Shown one piece after another: positions 26,301-39,600 of a stretch of DNA of 64,000 nt. The DNA is from Tetrahymena elliotti 4EA (taxonomy: Eukaryota; Ciliophora; Oligohymenophorea; Hymenostomatida; Tetrahymenidae). The notes under the pieces are model-generated. The model made no database searches. It saw only the letters and a program-made list of their open reading frames with translations, and was not told the origin of the DNA. A program made the translations under genes and the position numbers. Every line of letters starts with the position of its first letter. The stretch's first letter is position 1. The DNA lies in NCBI GenBank assembly GCA_000231825.2, contig JH720317.1:681281-745280 (forward strand), read 5' to 3'.

Positions 26301-29300
26301 GTCTAAATCCATCCATACATCTAAACACACTTATTAGTTGATTGAGAACAAGCATATAAATTTGTAGAGTTGTCACAATCTGATAATATAGGCTCCACAC
26401 ATGTGTTATCAGATGAACTTTTAATATATCCTTTTAGATAATTATATTTAAAATCTAATTAAAATAGTATTTTTACCTTTATATAGGCAAGAAGTAAATC
26501 CTGTAGTACACATATCTCCAGACAAGCAATCAGAGGGTAAAATGCAAGTATCGTTAGGACTATTCTACAAAAAATTTTATATCCTACATGATGAATCCGA
26601 TGTCCTGCATGCATAAATATAATTTGTGTCTAAGCAATCTTATGCTTTTTATAGAATATACTATTTAAAAATGTTTATTCATATAATATTTTACGTTATG
26701 GGATATCACAATTTCCACTGGAATTATTTATAAAACCATACAACCAAACACAAGCAGAATCATTTTAATCACATTTATTTGAACCTTAACAAGATGCAGA
26801 AGTTGGACGTTCACAGCCTAAATTTTAAGTCTAAACCCATCCATATTATTAGACACACTTATTAGTTGATTAAGAGCATGCATAAAAATTAGTTGAGTTA
26901 TCACAGTCTGACAAAGAAGGATCAACACAACTATTATCAGATGAACTTTTTATATAACCTTGAGAATATTGAGTTAAATATTTGATTTAAAAGTAATAAA
27001 TACCTTTATATAAACAAGAAGTATATCCTGTAGTGCACATATCGCCAGTTAAACAGTCTGAGGGTAAAATGCAAGTATAATTTGGACTGTTCTACAAAAA
27101 ATTTTATTTCCAGCAAAATGAATCTGATGTCCTACATGCATAAATATTATTTGTGTCCAAGCAATTTTAAGCTTAAAATTTAGAGAAAATTAAAAAAAAT
27201 TTTAACCAAATTTTTTATTTTACGTTCAGGTTCGGCACACTTATCACTAGAATCATTAATATATCCATAGAGCCATACACAAGCTAAATCATTAGAAGTG
27301 CAATTAGATGATCCTAAGCAAGCAGCTGAAGTTGGGCGTTAACAGCCTAAATTTTGAGTCTAAATCCATCTGTATTATGAAACACACTTATTAGTAGATT
27401 GAGAGCATGCGTAAGAATTAGCTGAGTTATCACAATCTGACAAAGAAGGATCAACACAACTATTACCAGATGAGCTTTTTATATAACCTTTAGAATATTG
27501 AGTTAAAATATTTGATCTAAAATTAAAAATACCTTGATATAAACAAGAAGTATATCCTGTAGTGCACATATCACCAGTTAAACAATCTGAGGGTAAAACA
27601 CAAGTATAATTTGGACTGTTCTACTAAAAATTTTATTTCCAGCAAAATGAATCTGATGTCCTACATGCATAAATATTACTTGTGTCCAAGCAATTTTAAG
27701 CTAAAAATTTGATAGAATTAAATAATTCTTTGATTTAAATTTTTAAATTTACGTTGAGGCTCAGCACAGTTACCGCTAGAATCATTAAAATATCCATACA
27801 ACCATACGCAAGCTAAATCATTAGAAATACATTTAGATGAACCTAAACAAGAGGCAGAAGTTGGGCGTTAACAGCCTGAATTTTGATTTTAAATCCACCC
27901 ATATTACTAAACACATTTATTATTTGATTGAGAACAAGCATATAAATTTGTGGAATCATCACAATCTGACAAGTTAGGTTCAACGCAATTATTACCAGAT
28001 TAACTTTTTATATATCCTTTAAAATTTTGTATGAATAAAATTCATTTTTTAATTTGGAAATACCTTAGTAAAGACAAGAAGTATATCCTGAAGTACACAT
28101 GTCACCAGTTATACAATCTGTAGGTAATTCGCATGTATTATTAGAATTATTTTTTTAAAAATTTTATTTTCTACAAAAAGAGCTATCAGATCTACAAGAA
28201 TTAGTAAAACTTAAATTAAGGCAATCAGAGGCTATAGTTAAAATAAATACTTTTTATCTATATCATTATTCAATAATTTACGTTAAGGTTCATCACATAA
28301 ATTATTAGTATTTTGAATGAATCCATAATGAAAGACACAAGCGTTTTCATTATCACTACATTATGAGCTTCCTTAACAAGATGACTAAGTAGGAGGATTA
28401 CATACAAATGAATTTGAATCTTTGACCCATCCTAATGAATTAGAGCAAATATTTGTAATGAGGGCGCATGCATATTTATTATTTGTAGTGTTGATACAAT
28501 CTGAAGACGTTGGAGTTATGCATGCGTTACCCTCTAAATTCAATACATATCCTAATTGAAAAAGTAAAGTTAAAAAATAATAAAAGTAAAAAAAAAGGAA
28601 AAATGGTTGAAGTAAAATAAAAATATTTGGCATATCCGATATTTTAAATTAGGTTATTTAAATTATAACTCTAAAAAAATAAACAAATATTGAAGATGAA
28701 GAGGTTAATCTTATTTTATTCTGAAGTTATAGAAGAAATTAATTTCATGTCATTTGCTGTCAAGGAGTTTAATTAAAAGAAGGCGCAAATTCAGGTATAT
28801 GGTGAAGTGTGCAAATAAATAGAAAATTATAATAACAAAAATTAAATAAAAAACTATTTATGAATTTTTTTACCACTGAATTAACAAGCCGTTTAGGTTG
28901 ACTAGCATTTATCTTAATTCAAGCAATCTGTATCTAAAATACAACTAGAATCTTAACTATTCGAAACCCAACCTTACACCCTACAAAACGAATCTGATTT
29001 AAAACAAGCATAGGAAGCTTAACTTGGAGAACTGTAGCAATCTTATGCAGTAGGTTCTTTACAAAATTTAGAATTGCTATCATAAATATAACCATAAACA
29101 TAAGCACATGCTCCTATATTATCTTAGCATGCTTCTTAAGTTTATGTGCAATAACTTTGGGAAGGAGCTTAACAAGCACTTGTTGAAGAGTCTTTTTACC
29201 ATCCTTTACTTATACAAAAGCCATCACTTTTATAGCATGCATATGAATTAGAACTTGTGTCACAATATTAATAAGTTGGATCAATACAATCCCCATTAGA

Positions 29301-29895
29301 ATCGGGAACATAATTTAAATATAAACCTTTTTGATTATTAAAAGTATAAATTACTTAATACCTACTTGTATTTTTAAAGTAGAAGTTTAAATTTCAAAAT
29401 ATATTAAAATTTTTAATCATTTTATAATTAAAATAGATCTATTTTCTTAAACATATAAAGATTATCATTTTATTTATTACACTTAGTTAAAGGAGATGAG
29501 CAACTTTACTCTACGCTTTTACATGTATCGTCTGCTACGCAGTCATTTGAATCACTTGATTTTGAAAAACCCCTTATATAACAAATATGATCTGAAGTAG
29601 CACATAGATTTCCATCTCCTACAGAATTTTCAGCACATTATTAATCTGTTGGTTACTAACAATCTCCATTGCTAGCTTTAGTATATCCAAAATATAAACA
29701 TCTTGTTTTAGTATCACAGTTTGCAGCACCTACTGCTAAACATTCACTTTAATTTGGATCTCTACAAGTACTAGAATCAGAAATATAACCTTCATCAATG
29801 CAGTCTTAAGTACAATCACTAGAACTAGAAATACAAGTAGTTGAATAAACTAGCTTGAAAATAGCCAAAAGCAAAATATTAAAAAGTATCTTCAT
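17304..29895 (-). CDS. giant Cys-rich repeat surface protein with signal peptide and GPI-type tail (about 3,300-3,400 aa)
   Basis: The gene starts at ATG 29895-29893 with a signal peptide (MKILFNILLLAIFKLVYS) and ends at TGA 17306-17304 after a spacer and a hydrophobic tail (NLSFYLQIFLIIILIQVTV), the layout of a GPI-anchored protein. Between them lie dozens of Cys-rich modules of about 55-60 residues with the theme S-x-C-x-x-P-x-x-x-DC-x-N-x-x-N-x-Y-A-C-x-x-x-x-x-x-C-x-x-x-GY. I count about 34 introns, most 45-65 bases, nearly all phase 1 and many falling just before the GY. Three longer ones (21078-21292, 28550-28878, 29327-29480) keep the same phase and motif, so one gene is favoured over several. 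The N-terminal part is the most divergent. The family resembles ciliate surface antigens, but no named match is claimed. Individual splice sites are approximate. Confidence 0.75.
23733..28550 (-). repeat. nine tandem ~535-bp coding units inside the Cys-rich gene
   Basis: Spacing between equivalent intron borders is 523-548 bases over nine consecutive units (borders near 28066, 27534, 27003, 26480, 25950, 25420, 24872, 24337 and 23790). Each unit encodes about 140 residues in two exons and contains two small introns. One intron lies after a conserved C-x-Y-Q and before GY; the other lies after a short P-E/K segment and before the next DC module. Recurrent motifs include SACVWLYG-like and YACSQSTNKC-like segments. 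Neighbouring units at 26.4-28.1 kb look most alike, which suggests recent unequal exchange. Confidence 0.8.
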
Positions 29896-31378
29896 TTCAA
29901 TCTTGTATTTGAAGTGAGGTAGATTTAAATTTATAAAAAGATATTGTGTTTCTAATATCACCTTCAATTAATAATCAAGGTCTTTATTTTTTTTATTCAA
30001 TAAATAGAACAAATATTATTAGTAAAATTAGTTAATAACTTATATTTTGCGTTATTTTCTTTTTAATTATTTTTTTAAATGCGTTAATCAATTGAATAAA
30101 AAATTAGCAAGAAACTTAATTTTCAATATTAAGATTAACAATTTTGAAGGAAATTAATCACAGCATTTCTAAATCCTAATTATCATCTAAACACTTTTTT
30201 ATAGAATAACACTAAGTTAAAGATTTAAAATAAAGTCAAGTAGATCCTTGACCTCAGAAATGTGTTTATATGATTATAAAATACAGATTATTGGTTTATT
30301 AAACCAATTTATAAAGGCTTTTTTAAATTTCATCTTCTCTAAACCTTATTTTTTATCTTCAATAAATGTTTTTTGAAAAAATATTTTTAATTTATATATT
30401 TTAATCTATTTCATCTAAAGAATTATTTTAGTACTTTATTTTTGAATTTAAAATTTGATAATCAAATGTTTTAAAGTTGATTCTCAAAAAATGTTTAGGT
30501 AACAGCATTTATATTATTTCTTATGTCAAATTTGATTTTTCCTATATAGAGTTTTATTAACTTTTCTCATATTACGTTTTGATTAATGTTAAATTCGAAC
30601 AAGAGAATTCAATTATACTTTGAAAGAATTAGAGGTTACACAAATTAAATTCTTGTTTAGTATTAAAGCAAAATCTTATTAATTATTTTAAAAGAATCTT
30701 AATCATAATTTATTCAATCAATCATTAATTTCCTTTAAGATAAATAAAATTGTTAAGTTAATATCAATTACTTTTAATTTAAATTTTTAATTTTAGTTTA
30801 ATTGTATTAATTTTTATAATTTAGAAAAATATTTAAGAAAAAAAATAAAATTTTACAAAAGAGTTATTTAAATATTTTTCATTTTGTAGAAATTTAAATC
30901 TATATCTTATTTTATTAAAAAATGCATTAGGGCTGATTTGGATTACAAATTTTAATATTGGTATTAAAGAGTTAAAATTTAACTTTTATCAGTAGAATAA
31001 AAAATAAATTTATTAAAATGTAACAATATGTAAATTCTTTCATTTTTTATCAGAAATCAGCAAAAAAATGAAAGGGGATGAATTGTTCTTTTATTTATGG
31101 AACAATATTAACTCTACTTGTTATTTCTTCCTTTGGGCTTTTCTATTTGATGCAAATTGCATATTTTCAAATTCAAAATAATTTTGACAATCAGAAATTA
31201 GTGAAGATTTGCAAATATCAAAAAGCCAAATTATTTTTTTAAGATCAGAATTAAATTTAACGATTTATACCAAAGAAATCTCAACATGTAAATATGTAGG
31301 ATTTAGTGATAAATTGAATTGTAATTGTTTTAACAACTTAATATTTAAAAAGAAATCTGTTTGAGTCAAAAGAATTAA
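29896..31378. other. intergenic, no gene seen
   Basis: This spacer lies between the 5' end of the Cys-rich gene and the 3' end of the kinesin gene, both minus strand. It is AT-rich and holds the perfect 9-base-arm palindrome at 30290-30308 (listed separately). No coding frame is supported. Confidence 0.5.
30290..30308. repeat. perfect palindrome ATTGGTTTA-T-TAAACCAAT
   Basis: There are nine-base arms around a single T, about 400 bases upstream of the Cys-rich gene start. It could be a protein-binding site or chance in AT-rich DNA. No matching copy was noticed elsewhere in the window. Confidence 0.4.
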
Positions 31379-33695
31379 TCAAATTTCAATTTCTTTTATT
31401 TTTCTTTCAGAATTTATTAAACTTTTAGACCTTATTTTAGTTTTATATTATTGTTTTGTTCCTGGCCATTTGTTTTGAAATTATAAATTTTTTTAGTTTG
31501 TTTTTTTATTAAATTCTTCTTCGTCAAAAAAATCTTTTCTAGCAGGTCCTTATTATGTATATACAAAATAAATATTTTAATCTCCTTGTACTTGATCAGA
31601 TTTTATTTCCTGAATTGAGCTTTGCTATGAACTTAAAATTTATCTTCTAGCTGACAGTTCTTTAGGGTAAATCCATTCTTCTTAATCTTCACTATAAAAC
31701 ATTTTCTCCTATTGTAGTAAAATTAAAAATTTATTTTTATTAAAAAATAATAATTTTACTGATATTTTTTTTAATTCTGATTGAGGAATGAAATATAATA
31801 AGACTTGATACTTAAATTTTAATTCTTTTTATAAAATTCTGTAATTTTCTTAAAGTTAGTCCATTTCAGAAATATAAAATTAATCTAGTTCTTAATTTTA
31901 TAATTTAATTTATAATAATCTTTTAAATAAAAATTGAATTCTATTTTATTTTTCTTAAGACTCTTCTGCTTAATTCTAATACTTTTGATTAATTATTTAG
32001 ATTAAATCTTCATTTTATTAAATTTATAAACTTGCTTATTTATTTTTTTCTTTCATTTGTTGAAGCTCATAATTCAATTTTTTTTCATTTTCAATAACTT
32101 TTTATAATGTATTTTCTCCCAAAATCACCTTTTTTTGCATTTTTTACAACTTATCAAGCAATTTTTATATTTTATCTTTTTACTGCTGTTGTATTTATTC
32201 TTTTTCTAATAATTACTATACAAGTTACTCCTTTTCTTTTTCTTAAAGCAACTTATTATCTTCAATTTTTTAAAGCTCATTTTAGTAGTTACTTTCCATT
32301 TCAGATTTTTCTTTTTCTAGTTTTTATTTTATCTGTTTAATTTCTTCATCATCATATTTTATCACAATTTTATCAACCTGATTTAAATAAGTATTTAATT
32401 ATAGCTTTAAACATTTTTCTAAAAATTACTTCTTTCTAAACATTGTCAGTATCTCCATGACCTATAAAACCTTCTATTTATAACTTTAAGCTAGTTATTT
32501 CTTCCTAAAATTATCTGATTATAGCTTATTTTGGGTCCTCGTTTATTTTGGCACTATTTTTTATAGCTTTAGCTCGATATGCATATCTTAAGGTAGATAT
32601 TGTCTCTTCAGAATTATAATCAGCAGGCCCTTTTAAAAAAATTTTTTATGAGATTATGAAATTAAGAAATTAATTTTTTGGATTGAAATTTTTAAGTCTT
32701 ATATTAAAATTAAACAAAAAAAATGCAGTTTTTTTTAATTTTTTACCTATATTGGCTATCATTACTGTTTTTGTGTTTCCTCCAAGTGAATCTTAAAGAA
32801 GTCTGGTTAATTTAGAATCTCTATAAGGAATGTGAGTAGCTTTTGGATCGATTAAAGAAGATATTACATTACCTAAAGTAACCAAACTTTGATTTATCTT
32901 TATTCCTTCTTTAAAACGCTCACCGGTAGCTTATGTTTTATTTTATCTCTCAGAACCAGCAAGGTCAACAATATTTAATTTTCCTACTTTTATATGGCTT
33001 TCTCCATCAATAATATCACATCTTTCAATAGTTATAGAAAAAATAGAATGAGAACGTGAAGAACAATCACTCATTTTAGTACTGCCTTAATGACGGTTCA
33101 TTATACCTTTGAGAAGCTTCTGATTTAACTCTTCTTCATTTTGAACCAAATAACTAGTTAAGTTCTTTACAAAAACACCGTTTTCAGGATTTTCCCTTAA
33201 TTCTAATTTTTCATTACTATGTGATAGCAAGTCTTTAATTTCTTCTAAGTATATCTCAAGGAAACTTGCTCTCAATAAAAACTAAGTATTTGGATTTCCT
33301 TTTATTGAATGGAAAATATGTTCAAAAGTCCTAGGAGCGATACCTCTTTCGCTATTTGGAAATTATCTGCCATAAACTGTAAATGTTTTACCTGTACCAG
33401 TTTAGCCATATGCAAAAATAGTTCCATTGTATCCTTCTAAAACATTTTCCACTATAGGATAAGCCACATTTTTATAAATATCCTCTTGTTTGGCATTAGA
33501 CTCAAAGACAGTGTCAAATGTAAAAGTTTTAATAGACTCCGAAGAATTTTGGTTTGTTTTAATTGATATCTCTCCTCTTTCAGGATTAACAGAAACTACT
33601 GAATCTCTACCAAGTTCTAATTCAACTGAACTGATTGGCCTGCATCTAACAGCAACTTTAAAGCACTCACTATTATTGTTTTATTCTTTTTACAT
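31379..33695 (-). CDS. kinesin-2-like motor protein (698 aa)
   Basis: The N-terminal motor domain starts at ATG 33695-33693 ([20 protein letters not shown]). It shows the P-loop AYGQTGTGKT (about residue 95), switch I SSRSH (about 210) and switch II DLAGSE (about 243), and then [20 protein letters not shown]. The segment [19 protein letters not shown], with IRQFQEEI soon after, is characteristic of the kinesin-2 (KIF3/OSM-3) neck. A coiled-coil stalk covers roughly residues 370-560, and a basic tail contains [16 protein letters not shown]. Three introns (32630-32746, 32378-32429, 31709-31759) leave exactly 699 codons. Kinesin-2 motors drive anterograde intraflagellar transport in cilia. Whether this is a heterotrimeric or an OSM-3-like homodimeric member cannot be settled here. 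No frameshift or missing motif was seen. Confidence 0.92.
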
Positions 33696-34783
33696 CTTTT
33701 AATAGATTTATCTTATATTTTTTTTTGGATTAAGAACATTTTAGATATGGTGGATTAGTCTTTCTTGCTTTTACATAATTATATTTTTGTTGAATTCTGA
33801 TTTATTTATTTTTTCTATATTAAAGTTAATTTGATTAAATCTGATTTGATTTTTCGATATCAAATATATTAAATGAAGGATAAATAAAAGCTCTTTTTTA
33901 AAGAAATATTTTACTAGAGAATTAAAGTTTTTTTTTGTGAATAATATTATATAATTATCTTTAAAAACAATTATTTTTAGTGAAAACTAATTTAATATTT
34001 AAACCTAATATTAAACTTAATTTCCAAGAATTAATTTATTAATTTGTCGAAAGAATATTTGAAAATTTTTCAGTCAAATTTTAAATTTATTTTATCTTTT
34101 TAAATTTTTTTTTCAGTTTTCTAATTAAATTTAAATAAATTTTACTTTTTTCGTATTGATTTATTTAAATAAAAAATAAAGATGAAATAATTTTTTATAG
34201 GTAATTCCATAAACTTCAAGCTTTTGTCTTTTTTTAAAATTTCTAAAAATGGAAACAAAATAATTTAGTTTTACAAACAAATGATGATAAATTTTAATTA
34301 AAGTAAACATTTTGGTTTGAATTTTTCAGAAAGAAATTAATTTTTATTTAAAGTGAATATTGTGAAATTAGGAAAAGAAGAGCAGATTTATTTGACAGTA
34401 TAATTCAATAAATTCAGCATGAAATTATTAAAAATAAGATATATTTGCAGAGCAGTAATATTATTAATAATCAGATAATTATTTAATTTTTTTTAATCAA
34501 ATTTTTAATTAGTTTTTTTTGATTTTTTTGATGAGATTACAAATTAGAATACAATTTAAATTATCTATTAATTAAGAAAAGCATTTTCTTATTTTTTTAA
34601 ATTAAAAAAAAGAAAATGTTTAACAAAAATTTATATTAAATAATTATTATCATAGAAGATATAAAAGAATTTAGATTTTAAATATTTTTAGGATTAATTA
34701 ATAAGGTTAGTGTTACTGAGCTTAATCTATAAATTTAATTCATAATTAACAATATAACTTATAAAAGCTTACAATAGGATTTA
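33696..34783. other. intergenic with an AT-rich inverted repeat
   Basis: This spacer lies between the kinesin promoter side and the 3' end of the first immobilization-antigen-like gene. Apart from the inverted repeat at 34582-34618 nothing is supported. Confidence 0.5.
34582..34618. repeat. near-perfect inverted repeat downstream of an i-antigen-like gene
   Basis: CATTTTCTTATTTTTTTAA is followed after one base by TTAAAAAAAAGAAAATG. The arms pair over about 17 bases with one interruption. It sits about 170 bases beyond the stop codon of the gene at 34784-35401 and could form a hairpin in its 3' region. Confidence 0.45.
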
Positions 34784-35401
34784 TCATAAAAATAGGGAAA
34801 GAAAATTAAGGTAAATAAAGGGAATTATTATAATATGAATTGTAGGAACGCAACTTTATCCCCTTTTAGAAGAATATCCTGATTGACAAGGTGAACAGTC
34901 ATTTCCTGCTAGTGATTCTAAATTATCTCCACATAATAAACAAGGTTCTCCACTTAAAGAATAATAATTTTTGGGGCAATTGACACAAGATGATCCAGCA
35001 GTAGATGTTTAATTGTTAGGACATGCATCACAATCTTAACCATTTTAAGAAAACTGATTATCATCACATGGTAAGCATGATTAGCCAATTTCAGAATAAT
35101 AATTATTAGGACATACTTAGCAAGGTCCTCCACTTACTGAGTAGTAATTTCTTTAGCAAGGTTAACAATTTTTACCTCCAATAGAAGATTGATTTTTTGG
35201 GCAGGACTAACATAGTTATCCCGCTTTTGAAAATTAATTATTAGGACAAGCAGTACAATCACTTAATTATATTGCTCCTTAATTGCTTTAATAGTTAGCA
35301 GGACAATTAGTACAAGAATTAGAACCATATTAACCTGCTGGGCATTATGAGTACACAAATCTTGTCATTAGAATTTGAAAGAAAACTAATAAAAACTTCA
35401 T
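34784..35401 (-). CDS. immobilization-antigen-like GPI-type surface protein (205 aa)
   Basis: This is a single intron-free exon from ATG 35401-35399 to TGA 34786-34784. A signal peptide (MKFLLVFFQILMTRFVYS) is followed by eight to nine repeats of the form C-x2-CPxNxxSxxGxxC, for example CPNNQFSKAGQLCQSCPKN. A hydrophobic tail closes it (IHIIIIPFIYLNFLSLFL), as in GPI-anchored proteins. CxxC-repeat proteins of this build are the immobilization surface antigens of Tetrahymena and Ichthyophthirius, which coat cell and cilia and change with conditions. It is the longest of five such genes in the window and shares the final CxxCxxGYSS motif with them. The exact antigen class cannot be told from sequence alone. 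Confidence 0.85.
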
Positions 35402-36608
35402 TAAATTTGCTTCTTATTTTGATTTTTAAAAATTTTTAATCAAATTAAAAAAAAGTAATAATTGAAATGTTAAAGTTAAATGACAAACTTAAAAAGTTCT
35501 AATTCAAAAATATAAATCAATTTAACAACAAAAATTATAAATTGAAAATCTCTATTAACCCTTTTTTTATTTATACATTAACTCCAAGTATATTTTTTAT
35601 TGTGTTTTTTAAACGTCAAATTTATTTAAATTTGATTATTTTTCTTCTACATTCAAATTAATCTTGTTTAGGTTTACTTTTTTTCCTCTTTTCTCAACAA
35701 ACTTTACACTTTCAAATCACATCAATACAGTATTGATTAATTGAAATTCTTTTTTGAATAATCAATAGCTTTTTTGACTAAAAATAGAAATCTAAAATTA
35801 AAAAATATTTCAAAAAAAAAAAATTTGTTCAATAGTTTAAAATATTAATTCTAAAATATATTATTTTAAAATAATAATCAGATATGTTTTTTGTTATTAT
35901 TTTATTTAATTTAGGTGTTTTGATCCCAAAACTCTAAATAGATTAAAGCTTTATAATAATTAAAATTATTAGCAATAATTATTATAATACTAAAGGATTA
36001 TTGAAGTCTCTATTCTTTTTGTAAAATTTAAAATATAATTTATTGATCATTTTTTTAACATATTTTAAATTTAGTAAATATTTCATTTTTTAGTGCATTC
36101 TTTGTTAATATTGCTTTAATTAATTTTAATTCAAAAAAGAAGGTATTATTTTTTGGAAGCCGCTTACTCTTAAGATTTAGTTGTTAGATTACATATGCTT
36201 AAAATATAATAAACATTTTAATAATTTTGAGAAAAGAAGGTTGTTAAAAATAATTGTATTGATAAAAGATTTAAATTACAATTCTATTAAATAGAAAGAA
36301 CCAGCATCTTAAAAATAAATAATTGGATCCTGATGCTATTCAAAAACTAATAATAAAAGTAATAATCAACAATTTTAAAAAGAATGAATTCTTCATCTTA
36401 TTTTTTAAAAAATTATTTATCTCAAAAATTGTCTTTTTTAATTTATAAAATATATTTATTATTAACTTATGAAGATATTGTATTTGATGTATTTTATTTT
36501 TAAGAATTTTAATTTTTTAGAGCAAACAAGCAATATTGTTATCATATAATTAATAATAATTATTGTAATTTTCTTTTCAAGTCTAATAAAATTTACACAA
36601 AAAATAAA
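35402..36608. other. divergent intergenic region
   Basis: This spacer lies between the head of a minus-strand antigen-like gene and the proposed head of the plus-strand LRR gene. A TGA-free plus-strand frame begins near 36382 and runs into the proposed first LRR exon, but its composition is not convincing as protein upstream of 36609. Nothing else is supported. Confidence 0.45.
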
Positions 36609-39600
36609 ATGAACCTTGAATAGAATTAAACTAGCTTTGGGAATCTTAGTGATGTAGCTCAAATTTATTCTTACTTATTAAAAAATATTATTTTTTTAAT
36701 TCTAAAGTTTCTACAGTCTGATTTAACTTCTCATACTAACACCATATTTAACTTGAAGTATGACAAATTAATATTTTTAAAAAAATTTTTTAGTTTTTTA
36801 TCTTTTATTTATTAATCAATTTAAGTATGATTATTATTTCTTCACTCTTTTTTTATTAAATATAATTTTTAACCTTTAAATTTCTTTTATGTCTTTACTT
36901 ATCTACTTTTTTATTTTTAATAGAAAATTCACTCTTTTTATTTGATAAAAAATTATTATTTCTTATTCAAAAAAGTAAGAAGTCAATTGATGATTAGAAT
37001 GCCTCTACATTAGGTTAAGCTTTATCCCAGTGTTGTAATCTCTAAATTTTAAAACTTGAGCTACCGTAAAAATAGATTAGTTTTTGATAATTATTATATT
37101 CTAACATTAATCATAATAGAGAGTTAAAGATAAATTAATTTTTATCAGTAAAAATTTTTTAATTTTTGTTATTTTTTGTTCTTACTAAATAAAAATCTTC
37201 AATATATTGAATATTTTTTGATCAAATCCTTTTATTCATCTTTAAATTTTAAAAAATCTTTACAAACTTTTTCATTTATTAAAACTCAAATCATAAAATA
37301 TTAAAAGTAGGAATTAAATAGGTTGTCAGGGCATCTCAGACTTAGCTTAAGGTTTCGCTAAGTGTGTTAATCTATCAAATTTAACAATTAATCTATAGTA
37401 AAAATAATATAATTTTTTCACTTAAATTAATAAATAAAACCTATAATTTAACTTTTATTTATCATTTTTAATATTATAAGTTTAACAAATAAATATTTAT
37501 TTTTATGCTTCTCAATTCTTTAATTTTTAACATATAAGCAAATTCCAATTTTATATTTCAAATTTCTCTTTTAATTATTAACTTACTTTTTTAAATTTTA
37601 AAAGTGAAAATTAAATTGGTGATCTAGGTTTTTCAGATTTTGGCAAAACTTTAGCTCTCTGCAACAATCTCTCAATTTTGGTACTCTACCTACCGTAAGA
37701 ATTATTAAAATTGTTAGAAACATTTTATCTTTAAAGTAAACAAATAAGTTAAAAATAAATTTATATATGGTCACAAAAACATTTAAAAATGTTTTTTAAA
37801 TAAATATGATTTATTTTTTCTTTAAAAATTAATTGTGTTGATAAATTAATTATTTAAAAAATAAATCTAATTCATTTTGTTTGTGATTTAAAGTTTAATT
37901 TTTTTGATTCATTAAATAAAGATTCAATGGAATTGGCCCCATAGGTGTATCAGGTTTTGCTTCTGGTTTAGCTCTCTGTAAAAATATCTCAAATATTATA
38001 CTTAGTTTAAGGTAAAGATAATTTTTATTTTTAATTGCTAATCAACACTATTAACTTTAAAAAATAATGAAATTCAAATTAAATAAATGATTTATAAAAT
38101 ATTTTCTTCATTTAATAATTATTCTAAAAATCAATAGTAAAATAATTAACTAAGTCAATCTATTTATTATTTGTATTAAACATTTTTATTTATCAGCTTT
38201 AGATTTTCTTTTTATCCTACACTTTTTTTAATATTTTTCATCTTACTTTTTTTTTGAAGTTCAAAATATATTTTTAAATACTAAAAGTTTTAATTAAATT
38301 CTTTCCGAGGGAGCATCCGACTTAGGTAGAAGTTTATCTTAGTTACCTAATCTCTCTTTTTTAAAGCTTAGCTTAGAGTAGATATTTTTATAATTTTATT
38401 AAATGCTTTTATTAAGAAAAAAATTTTAATTTTTAGTATTTTGAATAATAAACCTTTTATTAAATAAATTGTACTTGATAAAGTAAATATTACTTAATTA
38501 GTTAGGTCAGGGCAATTTATAAATAAATGAAAATATTTCTTCTTTTCATTATTTTTCATCTTTAAGTTTTTGTTTTAATTTAATATTATTAAAAGATCAA
38601 ATTAGATTGGTGACAAGGGATTATTAGGTTTAGCTTCAAGTTTAGGTCTCTGCAAGGAACTTAAATTTTTAGAACTTTATTTAACAAGGTATAAAGGTTT
38701 TCATTTAATATTATACCAATCACTACAATAATATATTATTAATTTAAAGTTATAAAAAAATACTTATTTTAAAAAATCAGAACAAAAGTATATTTTTAAT
38801 CAAAAGATAGAAAAATTATTCTTTATATTAAAAATTATTTCTTATTACTTGTTTTTTATTCTTAATGATACTCATTTATTGATTTTTTTAATTAAATAAT
38901 CTGTCAATCATACCAAATAAAATATAATTTTATTTTTTGTTTTACACCTTTTAACTTCAAATGAATTTAGAAATTTTTTTTTACACTAATAATATCAAAA
39001 CTTATAATTCGATTATATGAAAAGTTAAAATCTTATTAGTGATGAGGGTATATCATATTTTAGTTAGTAGTTAGCTCATTGCACTAATTTATCTACTTTG
39101 ATACTTGACCTAGTGTAAAATTAATTTCAAATAATTAAATTATTTTTAATTAAAAATAATTAAAAAGTTTAATTCAATTATTAATTTTATGGATTAATTT
39201 ATTGAAATAACATTTTTCTATTTTAGTTAATTTTTAAATTTATGTAAAAAAATCTTAAAAGTCCATATTAAGCTAGTGAATAGGGAATAAAAAGATTAAC
39301 CTATGGTTTAGCTCTGTGTCCTAATCTTTAAAATTTAACAATGAGCATGTCGATGTAAAATTTAATTTTATCTTTTATTGATAATTAAAAAGTATTTCAA
39401 AAATAAACTAATTTGTAAACAATCAAAATAATTTTTTCATGATAAATAATGATGTTGTATCATAATAAATTACTTTTCTTTATTTATCTATTAATTGAAA
39501 ATGATCTGATTTTTGAAAAATTAAAAAAATAGTTTTTATTTTTTTTGATTCACATTTTCAAGATTTCGAGTTTAAATCAAAATTCCCTTTATTTTCTAAA

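Noticed and set aside
28385..28633. Apparent separate gene start MPNIFILLQPFF.. within the Cys-rich locus
   Set aside because: The hydrophobic leader is the T-rich end of an intron. An acceptor directly before GATATG matches the splice position and phase of the other repeat units, so a gene break is not needed.
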